This document shows, one piece after another, positions 1-6,404 of a stretch of DNA of 32,460 nucleotides; position 1 is the first letter of the stretch; each line of letters opens with the position of its first letter. A model generated the notes under the pieces. That model ran no database searches. It was not told where the DNA came from and saw nothing but the letters and a program-made list of their open reading frames with translations. The stretch is from NCBI RefSeq assembly GCF_013697085.1, contig NZ_JACEFT010000035.1, forward strand, positions 1 through 32,460. The letters run 5' to 3'. Made by a program: the position numbers and the translations under genes. This DNA is from Billgrantia kenyensis. GTDB lineage: Bacteria > Pseudomonadota > Gammaproteobacteria > Pseudomonadales > Halomonadaceae.

Positions 1-57
1 AGCTTCTGAAGGTAACGTGCTCTGTGTCCGACTAGCTTGCTTTGGCTCGGTGGGTGT

Positions 58-78
58 AAGGTCCGCCGGGCCTTTTTT
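58..78 (+). terminator. Rho-independent terminator of an upstream gene
   Basis: A 7-bp stem with a 3-nt loop (AAGGTCC / GGGCCTT, one G-T pair) is followed directly by six T. It would end transcription of a plus-strand gene lying left of the window. Nothing recognisable as a gene is visible in bases 1-57. Confidence 0.75.
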
Positions 79-168
79 CAGCATGTGTTCCTATAGCTGC
101 TGAAGGTCTGGAAAAGCGAGCCGTTAGTCATACCAAAGTCGGGTATCAAGAGGGGTTGATGAGTGGAC

Positions 169-174
169 TATAAT
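169..174 (+). promoter_or_regulatory. Perfect -10 box for the first TRAP operon
   Basis: TATAAT matches the sigma-70 -10 consensus exactly and lies about 70 bp before the dctP start. The best -35 at 17-bp spacing is TCAAGA at 146-151 (3 of 6), so the promoter may need an activator. A possible operator (209-221) sits downstream, inside the leader. Confidence 0.5.
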
Positions 175-208
175 CAGATCACAAAATAGCTGAGTAGAGC
201 TACTGTTG

Positions 209-221
209 TTGTTTCAAACAA
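209..221. promoter_or_regulatory. Putative operator, copy A (TTGTTT-C-AAACAA)
   Basis: A perfect 6+1+6 inverted repeat lies between the -10 box and the dctP ribosome binding site. Read as TTGTTG-N4-AAACAA over 206-221 it aligns with similar sites upstream of the CoA-transferase gene (3332-3346) and of the crotonase operon (9873-9888). Its place downstream of the -10 box suits a repressor. The regulator is not identified. Confidence 0.5.
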
Positions 222-244
222 ATATAATCCATCTGGAGACACCC

Positions 245-1378
245 ATGACGAATCACACGCTGCTCAAGACCGTTGCCATTGCCGTCACCGCGGGGAGTCT
301 GGCACTCGCCAGCCATGCCCAGGCCCGTGAGCTGCGCATGGCGCCTGGGGTGCCGCCCGCCCATCCCGCCTACGACCCGATGTTCACCCAGTTCGCCGAG
401 CGCCTGGAGGAGAAGACCAACGGTGAGCTGACAGGCAACCTGATGGGCACCGAGGTGGCCAACATCGGCAACATGCGCAATGCCATCCGCAGCGGCCTGG
501 TGGAGGCGGGGCTGTTCCTGCCGGCCTACTTCCCGGCCGACCTTCCCGAGATCAACCTGGTCGGCGACATGGCCTTCCTCGGCACCACGCCCCATGCCAT
601 GGCTGCGGCAGTCACGGAATATATCGTGACCTGTGCGGAATGTCAGGAAGAGCTAAAGGCGCTGGGCATCGTCTATACCAGCTCGCATGCCTCTGACCTC
701 TATCGCATCCTGAGTACCAAGCCGGTGCGCTCTCTCGACGATCTGCGCGGCCTGCGCATGCGCGTCGGCGGCCCGCAGTACTCCCGTTGGGCCGAGTCGG
801 TCGGCCTGACGCCGGCGACCATGTCGGTGGGTGAGACCTATGAGTCGCTCTCCCAGGGCGTGATCGAGGGGACCATCGCCTCCATCGCCGACATCATTTC
901 CTTCCGTCTCGACGACGTGCTCAATTACGTGACCGACGTCGAGCTGGGCACCTTCCACAGCACCATCTCTCACGCCATCGGCCAGCAGGCCTGGGACAGC
1001 CTGACGGAGGAACAGCGTGAGGCGATGATCCACGCTTCCGTCGAGGCGAGCACCGCCATCACCCAGCGCTGGGGTTACGAGATGGCCGATGAGGCGCGCG
1101 ACATCGCCCAGGAGAGCGGCATCGAGATTCTCGAGCCCGAGCAGGATCTTCTCGATGCCATTCCGGCCTTCATCGAAGAGGACCTGGTCTACGCCGCGGA
1201 GCAGGCTGAGCGTCGCCATGGCGTGGAGGATGCCGAGGGCAAGATCGAGCGCTTCCAGGCACTGGTCGAAAAGTGGACCGAGATCGTCGAGGAGATCGGC
1301 GACGACCCCGAGGCCATTGCCGATGCCATGAAGCGTGAAATCTTTAGTGACGTCGACTTCGCCACCTACGGTAGCTGA
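245..1378 (+). CDS. dctP: TRAP transporter substrate-binding protein, DctP family (locus 1)
   Basis: Periplasmic solute-binding protein of a tripartite ATP-independent transporter, 377 aa, delivering an organic acid to the DctQM permease encoded next. Residues 1-27 form a Sec signal peptide (TLLKT, a hydrophobic stretch, then ASHAQA before ARELRMAP). The LRGLRMRVGG segment carries the Arg that in DctP proteins salt-bridges the ligand carboxylate. The ATG at 245 is chosen because GGAG lies 6 nt upstream and the signal peptide starts there; an in-frame ATG at 206 would add 13 residues not typical of a signal peptide. It is clearly different from the two other DctP proteins in the window, which resemble each other. 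The substrate cannot be read from sequence. The neighbouring acyl-CoA genes and a shared operator suggest the acid that those enzymes degrade. Confidence 0.92.
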   Translation: MTNHTLLKTVAIAVTAGSLALASHAQARELRMAPGVPPAHPAYDPMFTQFAERLEEKTNGELTGNLMGTEVANIGNMRNAIRSGLVEAGLFLPAYFPADLPEINLVGDMAFLGTTPHAMAAAVTEYIVTCAECQEELKALGIVYTSSHASDLYRILSTKPVRSLDDLRGLRMRVGGPQYSRWAESVGLTPATMSVGETYESLSQGVIEGTIASIADIISFRLDDVLNYVTDVELGTFHSTISHAIGQQAWDSLTEEQREAMIHASVEASTAITQRWGYEMADEARDIAQESGIEILEPEQDLLDAIPAFIEEDLVYAAEQAERRHGVEDAEGKIERFQALVEKWTEIVEEIGDDPEAIADAMKREIFSDVDFATYGS

Positions 1379-1393
1379 GTAGGTAGTGTGCCC

Positions 1394-1424
1394 ACGAACG
1401 GCCGGCCCTCGGGCCGGCATTCGT
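1394..1424 (+). other. Intercistronic hairpin between dctP and dctQ
   Basis: GCCGGCCC-TC-GGGCCGGC forms a perfect 8-bp stem with a 2-nt loop, extended by ACGAA/TTCGT after a small internal bulge. No T-run follows. Such a hairpin can protect the dctP message or partly terminate, giving more binding protein than permease. Confidence 0.55.
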
Positions 1425-1443
1425 GCCCCTGATGGAGACGCCC

Positions 1444-1962
1444 ATGGCTGTGTTATATCGCCTGACCAACCTTGCCGCTGTCGGCTTGGCGCTGCTTGGC
1501 ACTTTGGGGATTCTGCTGATGGTGGTGCACATCACGCTCGATGTGGTGTTGCGCTCGACGCTGTCGATCTCCATTCCCGCCACGCTGGAACTGGTCACCC
1601 GCTACTACCTGATCACGCTGGCGCTGCTGCCCCTGGGTTGGGTCGAGTGGCGGCGCAACATGATCAGCGTCGAAGCGCTGGAAGGCATGATGAGCCCCGG
1701 ATTGATCCGTATTTCGGACGTGCTGGTCTCGCTGCTCTCGGCAGCCATTTACGCCACGCTGGCCGTGGCTACCTGGGGCAAGGCCATGGAGCAGTACCAG
1801 ATCGGCGCCTACGTCATGTCCCTCAATGTGCCGATGCCCGTCTGGCCAACCTATTTCGTACTGCCCGCAGCCTTTGCACTGGCTGCCCTGGTCTGTGTGG
1901 TCAGGCTGCCGCTGCTGGCGACGGGAGCGACGTACGACCCTCCCGCGCAAGAGGAAAGGTAA
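1444..1962 (+). CDS. dctQ: TRAP transporter small permease subunit, DctQ family (locus 1)
   Basis: Small membrane subunit of the TRAP transporter, 172 aa, with four predicted hydrophobic helices (roughly residues 10-35, 45-65, 85-110, 125-150). Between the first two lies the family-typical LDVVLRSTLSISIPATLELV region. DctQ pairs with DctM in the inner membrane. The ATG at 1444 is preceded by GGAGA at 5-6 nt, in the same context as the dctP start (GGAGACACCCATG against GGAGACGCCCATG). Earlier in-frame ATGs at 1423 and 1432 lack such a site and fall in or next to the intercistronic hairpin. It ends 4 nt before dctM, so the two are probably translationally coupled. Confidence 0.88.
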   Translation: MAVLYRLTNLAAVGLALLGTLGILLMVVHITLDVVLRSTLSISIPATLELVTRYYLITLALLPLGWVEWRRNMISVEALEGMMSPGLIRISDVLVSLLSAAIYATLAVATWGKAMEQYQIGAYVMSLNVPMPVWPTYFVLPAAFALAALVCVVRLPLLATGATYDPPAQEER

Positions 1963-1966
1963 TTTC

Positions 1967-3262
1967 ATGTCCGTTGCGACCGGTTTCTATGGATTGATCA
2001 TCCTCCTCGTCCTGCTGGCGCTTCGCGTGCCGGTTGCGCTTGCCCTGGTGTCGGTATCGCTGGGCGGCATGACGATGATGTTCGGCTGGAGCACCGCCAT
2101 CGGCATGCTCTCGTCGACGCCCTATGAGTTCATCGCCAAGTGGACGCTCAGTGCGGTACCCATGTTCCTGCTGATGGGCTTCGTCTGCTACCACGCCGGG
2201 CTCACCAACGGCCTGTTCAATGCGGCCAAGGTGGTGTTCCGCTGGCTGCCGGGTGGCGTGGCCATCTCCAGCATCTTTGCCAGCTCCGGCTTTGCGGCGG
2301 TGAGCGGCTCCAGCGTCGCCTGCTCGGCGGCCATGGGGCGCATCGCGATTCCCGAGATGGTGAAGGGCGGCTACAAGCCCAGCTTCGCCTGCGGCACCAT
2401 TGCCGCGGGCGGTACCATCGGGGCGCTGATTCCCCCCAGCATCCTGATGATCGTCTACGGCGTGTTCGCCCAGGTCTCGATCACCCAGGTGTTCCTGGGC
2501 GGCATCACCATCGGTCTGCTGACTGCGGTGAGCTACTGCATCGTGATCCTGGTGGTGAGCTGGCTGCGCCCCGATATCGTGCCCCGCGAGGCCACCGGCG
2601 CCCGCGATGTCTCCCCGCGCCAGGCGCTGCTCGATATCTGGCCGGTGCTGGTGCTCGGGGTGCTGGTGTTCGGCGGGCTCTTCTCCGGCTTCTTCACCGC
2701 CACCGAGGCCGGTGCCGTGGGTGCTGCCGGGGCGATACTGATCGGGCTGATGCTGCGGCGGCTGGACGGCAGGGCAATGAAGGCGGCGCTGCTCGAGACG
2801 CTCTCCACCACCTCGGCGCTGCTGATCATCGGCGTCGGTGCCAGCATGTTCACCATGTTCCTGAGCCTGAGCGGCGTGGCCGGCTACATCACCGGCGCGG
2901 TCAGCGGCTGGGATCCGTCCTATCTCGAACTGATGCTGGTGGTGGTGCTGATCTATCTGTTCCTCGGGCTGTTCATGGAGCCCTTCGGCGCCATGCTGGT
3001 GACCCTGCCCGTGCTGCTGCCGATCTTCGAGCTGTACGACGTCAGCCTGATCTGGTTCGGCGTGCTGCTGGTCAAGCTGCTGGAGATCGGCATGATCACG
3101 CCGCCGGTGGGCATGAACATCTTCGTCATCAAGGGCGTGGCCGGGCAGTACGCCTCGCTGATGGACATCTTCCGTGGCGTGTCGACCTTCCTGGTGGCCG
3201 ACATCCTGGTGGTGGCCCTGGTGATCTTCTATCCCCAGATCGTGCTGGTGCTGACCGGCTGA
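1967..3262 (+). CDS. dctM: TRAP transporter large permease subunit, DctM family (locus 1)
   Basis: Large membrane subunit, 431 aa, the usual size for DctM, and the sodium-coupled transport channel of the system. The protein is almost entirely hydrophobic helices. It carries family landmarks: LALRVPVALAL near the N-terminus, SGSSVACSAAMGRIAIPEM, the GTIGALIPPSILMIVYG loop, and KLLEIGMITPPVGMNIFVIKG near the C-terminus. The ATG at 1967 has GAGGAAAGG upstream. It is the last gene of the dctPQM unit and is followed by a strong hairpin at 3274-3304. Confidence 0.92.
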   Translation: MSVATGFYGLIILLVLLALRVPVALALVSVSLGGMTMMFGWSTAIGMLSSTPYEFIAKWTLSAVPMFLLMGFVCYHAGLTNGLFNAAKVVFRWLPGGVAISSIFASSGFAAVSGSSVACSAAMGRIAIPEMVKGGYKPSFACGTIAAGGTIGALIPPSILMIVYGVFAQVSITQVFLGGITIGLLTAVSYCIVILVVSWLRPDIVPREATGARDVSPRQALLDIWPVLVLGVLVFGGLFSGFFTATEAGAVGAAGAILIGLMLRRLDGRAMKAALLETLSTTSALLIIGVGASMFTMFLSLSGVAGYITGAVSGWDPSYLELMLVVVLIYLFLGLFMEPFGAMLVTLPVLLPIFELYDVSLIWFGVLLVKLLEIGMITPPVGMNIFVIKGVAGQYASLMDIFRGVSTFLVADILVVALVIFYPQIVLVLTG

Positions 3263-3273
3263 CAGGCTGAACG

Positions 3274-3304
3274 GAGCATCCCGGTCGCTGTGGCCGGGGT
3301 GCTC
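3274..3304 (+). terminator. Terminator-like hairpin after dctM
   Basis: A 13-bp stem (GAGCATCCCGGTC with GGCCGGGGTGCTC, two G-T pairs) and a 5-nt loop begin 12 nt after the dctM stop. No T-run follows, so it may act as an mRNA 3' stabiliser or a weak terminator. Confidence 0.6.
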
Positions 3305-3331
3305 GGGCCGGAGATTCACGAATCAAAATGT

Positions 3332-3346
3332 TTGTTGATTAAACAA
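3332..3346. promoter_or_regulatory. Putative operator, copy B (TTGTTGATTAAACAA)
   Basis: A 15-bp near-perfect inverted repeat (one mismatched pair near the centre) in an AT-rich stretch about 190 bp before the CoA-transferase start. It aligns with copies A (209-221) and C (9873-9888). The surrounding AT-rich DNA is the likely promoter, though no convincing -35/-10 pair was found. Confidence 0.5.
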
Positions 3347-3361
3347 TATATCTCTCCATGC

Positions 3362-3506
3362 TAGGCCTGGTACGAAAAGTCGGCGAGCGATGGCCAGACA
3401 AGGCAAAAATCGGCGAAAAGACGGAGTTTACGGGGTGTAAATGAGTACTTTGAGCCGATTTTTAACGCCGTATGGGCGAGCACAGACAGTTTTCGTACAG
3501 AGCCTA
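3362..3506. mobile_element. MITE-like palindromic element, about 145 bp, no ORF
   Basis: The two ends are imperfect inverted repeats: TAGGCCTGGTACGAAAA on the left and, read on the other strand, TAGGCTCTGTACGAAAA on the right (14 of 17 identical). Inside are a second perfect 10-bp inverted repeat (AAAAATCGGC at 3405-3414, GCCGATTTTT at 3454-3463) and a central TTTAC/GTAAA hairpin. The whole element can therefore fold into one long hairpin. The dinucleotide TA flanks both GGC ends and could be a target duplication. It is too short for a transposase, so mobilisation would be in trans. It separates the putative operator/promoter from the CoA-transferase gene. Confidence 0.65.
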
Positions 3507-3535
3507 GTGGTGATTTCGCAAGAGGGCCGACAACA

Positions 3536-5110
3536 GTGAAGCCGACAAGTGTGAACAAGATCATCGACAGTGCTGCCGCGGCGAACCTGATCCAGGACGG
3601 CGACACCGTCATCTGGACCACCGCCGGCCTGTGCGGCTTCGCCGAGGCGGTGGCCACGGCGCTGGAGCAGCGCTTCCTGGAGACCGGGGCGCCCCGCAAT
3701 CTCACCGTGGCGCACAGCTGCGGCTGCGGCGACGGCAAGACCCGCGGCATGAATCATCTCGGTCACGCCGGCCTGGTCAAGCGCTTGATCAGCGGCCATA
3801 CCGGGCAGGCCCCGCGCATGGGCGAGCTGATTCGCGAGAACCGCGTCGAGGGCTACCTGCTGCCCCAGGGCGTGCTGGCGCACCTGTGGCGGCATATCGC
3901 CGGCAACAAGCCCGGCGTGCTCAGCAAGGTGGGGCTCGGCACCTTCGTCGACCCGCGGCTGGAGGGCGGCAAGGCCAATACCGCCGCCGAGGAGGAGCTG
4001 GTCAAGCTGGTCGAGCTGGAAGGCGAGGAGTGGCTGCTGTATCGCACCTTCCCGGTCGACGTGGCGGTGATCCGCGCCACCACCGCCGACGAGCGCGGCA
4101 ACCTGAGCATGGAGCGCGAGGCACTGTTCCTCGAGCAGCTCTCCATGGCTCAGGCGGCCAGGAACAGCGGCGGCATCGTCATCGCCCAGGTGGAGTACCT
4201 GGCCACCCAGGGCAGCCTGCATCCCAAGCAGGTCAAAGTGCCGGGCGACCTGGTCGACTACGTGGTGGTGGCCGAGCCCGAGCACCACATGCAGACCATC
4301 ACCACCACCTACAACCCGGCCCTGGCCGGGGATCTCAGGGTGCCGCTGGGCGGCATCAAGCCGCTGCCGCTGGACCCGCGCAAGGTGATCGCCCGCCGTG
4401 CCGCCATGGAGCTGGTGCCGGGCGGGGTGGTCAACCTCGGTATCGGCATGCCCGAGGGGGTCTCCAGCGTGGCGGCGGAAGAGGGTGTCAGCGATCTGAT
4501 GACGCTGACCACCGAGCTCGGCACCTACGGCGGCGTACCGGCCAGCGGCGGCGATTTTGCCACCGCCTACAACGCCGAGGCGATCATCGATCACGGCTAC
4601 CAGTTCGACTTCTACGACGGCGGCGGCCTGGCCGTGTGCTTCTTGGGGCTGGCCCAGACCGACCACGAGGGCAACCTCAACGTCAGCAAGTTCGGCGACA
4701 AGGTGGTGGGGCCGGGCGGCTTTATCAACATCAGCCAGAACGCCCGCAAGGTGGTGTTCTGCGGCACCTTCACCAATGGCGGCAAGGTGGCGGTCGAGGA
4801 CGGCAGCCTGCGGATTCTCGAGGAGGGGCCGCGGCGCAAGTTCGTCCAGCGGGTCGACCAGATCACCTTCAGCGGTCGCTATGCCAACGAGACCGGCAAA
4901 CCGGTGCTGTTCGTCACCGAGCGCTGCGTGTTCGAGCTGCTCGACGGCGAGATCACCCTGACCGAAATCGCCCCCGGGCTGGGCGTCGAGCGCGACATCC
5001 TGGCGGCCATGGACTTCGTGCCGCGCATTGCCAGCGAGCTGCGCGAAATGCCGGCGGAGCTCTTCCAGCCCCAATGGGGCGGCCTGCGCGCGCATCTGAC
5101 CCGCGACTGA
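3536..5110 (+). CDS. Acyl-CoA:carboxylate CoA-transferase, family I (YdiF/propionate CoA-transferase type)
   Basis: A fused alpha-beta family I CoA-transferase of 524 aa that moves CoA from an acyl-CoA donor to a free carboxylate through a glutamyl-CoA thioester. The N-terminal half (GDTVIWTTAGLCGFAEAVATALE) and the C-terminal half (VPGGVVNLGIGMPEGVSS) are the two halves of the fold. The catalytic motif ExGxxGG is present as ELGTYGG with Glu327. The GTG start at 3536 has AAGAGGG about 9 nt upstream; no ATG fits better. The thiolase gene follows after 20 nt. In this context it probably activates the acid imported by the TRAP system, replacing the CoA ligase that the cluster lacks. Donor and acceptor are unknown. 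Confidence 0.88.
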   Translation: MKPTSVNKIIDSAAAANLIQDGDTVIWTTAGLCGFAEAVATALEQRFLETGAPRNLTVAHSCGCGDGKTRGMNHLGHAGLVKRLISGHTGQAPRMGELIRENRVEGYLLPQGVLAHLWRHIAGNKPGVLSKVGLGTFVDPRLEGGKANTAAEEELVKLVELEGEEWLLYRTFPVDVAVIRATTADERGNLSMEREALFLEQLSMAQAARNSGGIVIAQVEYLATQGSLHPKQVKVPGDLVDYVVVAEPEHHMQTITTTYNPALAGDLRVPLGGIKPLPLDPRKVIARRAAMELVPGGVVNLGIGMPEGVSSVAAEEGVSDLMTLTTELGTYGGVPASGGDFATAYNAEAIIDHGYQFDFYDGGGLAVCFLGLAQTDHEGNLNVSKFGDKVVGPGGFINISQNARKVVFCGTFTNGGKVAVEDGSLRILEEGPRRKFVQRVDQITFSGRYANETGKPVLFVTERCVFELLDGEITLTEIAPGLGVERDILAAMDFVPRIASELREMPAELFQPQWGGLRAHLTRD

Positions 5111-5130
5111 ACGGTATTTGGAGATCGGAC

Positions 5131-6321
5131 ATGTTCAAGAACGCCTACATCCCCTACGGCGGCTACTACACCACCCCCTTCTGCAAGTGGATGGGCAGCC
5201 TGGCCAACGTCAACTCCATCGAGCTGGGCGCGGCCACCAGCAAGCGCTGGTTCGCCGCCCGCGACATCGATCCCACCCTCATCGACTACCTCTACCTGGG
5301 GGTGTCGGTGGGACAGAAGTCGATCTTCTACGGCGCTCCCTGGGCCGCGGCCATGATGGGCGCCGGCCAGGCCCCCGGCCAGAACATCACCCAGGCCTGC
5401 GCCACCGCCACCACGGCGGTGTTCAATGCCGCCCTGGCGGTGGATTCCGGCAGCTTCGACACCACCTACTGCCTGCTGGCCGACCGGCCCTCCAACGGCC
5501 CGCACACCATCTGGCCCAACCCCAACGGGCCGGGCGGCGAGGTGATCGCCGAGAACTGGAACATGGACAACATCGCCGCCGACCCGGCCACCGGCAAGGA
5601 CATGCTGACCACCGCCGAGAACGTGGCGCGTGAGCACGGCTTCAGCCGCGAGCAGGCCGATGAGCTGACCCTGCGACGCTACGAGCAGTACGCCGAGGCC
5701 CTGGCCAACGAGCGGGCCTTCCAGAAGCGCTACATGTTCCCGGTGGAGGTGGCGGTCTCGCGCAAGGAGACCAAGCTCGTCGAGGCCGACGAGGGCGTGG
5801 TCGCTACTTCTGCTGAGGGGCTCGCCAAGCTGCGCAGCGTGCAGTCGGACGGTATCCATACTTACGGGGCCCAGACCCACCCGGCCGATGCCAATGCCGG
5901 TATTCTGGTCACCACCCGCGAGCGTGCCCAGGCGATGAGCAGCGACCCGCAGATGGCGGTGCAGGTGGTGGCCTACGGTCATGCCCGCACCAAGCCGGCG
6001 CACATGCCGATGGCACCGGCCGAATCGGTCAAGCGCGCGCTCGCCCGGGCCGATCTCCGGCTCGACCAGATCAAGACCATCAAGAATCACACGCCCTTCA
6101 TCGCCAACGACCTGCACCTGTCCAAGGCGCTGGGGCTCGATGCCCACACCTTCAACAACTACGGCACCTCGCTGGTCTACGGCCACCCCCAGGCACCGAC
6201 CCTGGCGCGGCTGCTGATCGAAGCCATCGAGGAGACCGCGCTCAAGGGCGGCGGCTACGCCCTGGTGACCGGCTGCGCCGCTGGCGACTCCGCCGCGGCG
6301 CTGATCCTCAAGGTGGGGTGA
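5131..6321 (+). CDS. Thiolase-superfamily protein (acyl-CoA C-acetyltransferase-like)
   Basis: A 396-aa thiolase-fold protein expected to cleave a 3-ketoacyl-CoA with CoA. The three reactive positions are present: nucleophile Cys90 (QACATATT), His352 in the YGHPQAPT loop and Cys382 (VTGCAAGD). The surroundings diverge from canonical thiolases: the usual NEAFA motif reads NHTPF, the GGGxG segment around the second Cys reads GCAAG, and the loop before GHP lacks GG. It is therefore a distant subfamily, possibly for a bulky or aromatic substrate (inference). GGAG lies 7 nt before the ATG. It is the second gene of a two-gene unit with the CoA-transferase and ends at a strong hairpin. Confidence 0.85.
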   Translation: MFKNAYIPYGGYYTTPFCKWMGSLANVNSIELGAATSKRWFAARDIDPTLIDYLYLGVSVGQKSIFYGAPWAAAMMGAGQAPGQNITQACATATTAVFNAALAVDSGSFDTTYCLLADRPSNGPHTIWPNPNGPGGEVIAENWNMDNIAADPATGKDMLTTAENVAREHGFSREQADELTLRRYEQYAEALANERAFQKRYMFPVEVAVSRKETKLVEADEGVVATSAEGLAKLRSVQSDGIHTYGAQTHPADANAGILVTTRERAQAMSSDPQMAVQVVAYGHARTKPAHMPMAPAESVKRALARADLRLDQIKTIKNHTPFIANDLHLSKALGLDAHTFNNYGTSLVYGHPQAPTLARLLIEAIEETALKGGGYALVTGCAAGDSAAALILKVG

Positions 6322-6342
6322 CGGCTGGCGGCGTGAGACTGA

Positions 6343-6363
6343 GAGAGGGCCTTAGGCCCTCTC
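6343..6363. terminator. Terminator hairpin between convergent thiolase and acyl-CoA dehydrogenase genes
   Basis: GAGAGGGCC-TTA-GGCCCTCTC is a perfect 9-bp stem with a 3-nt loop. It lies 21 nt after the thiolase stop and 27 nt beyond the end of the minus-strand gene, so it can serve both directions. It lacks a T-run. Confidence 0.65.
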
Positions 6364-6364
6364 C

Positions 6365-6404
6365 CAAAGCTCCTCTCTCAAAGCTCTCTCTCAAAGCTCT
6401 CTGG
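6365..6404. repeat. Three tandem 13-14 bp repeats at the 3' end of the acyl-CoA dehydrogenase gene
   Basis: Units CAAAGCTCCTCTCT, CAAAGCTCTCTCT and CAAAGCTCTCTGG follow head to tail. The last overlaps the stop codon and final codons of the minus-strand gene. On that strand each unit contains CTTTGA or its near match CTTTGG, so the stop region has been copied twice, as by slippage. Confidence 0.7.

Noticed and set aside
3428..5095. Long minus-strand open frame opposite the CoA-transferase gene
   Set aside because: It mirrors a clear family I CoA-transferase, has a low-complexity His/Gln/Leu/Ala composition typical of antisense frames in GC-rich DNA, and no domain.
3631..6321. 896-aa fusion of the CoA-transferase region with the thiolase
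   Set aside because: The first half is out of frame with the CoA-transferase; the thiolase has its own ATG and ribosome site at 5131.
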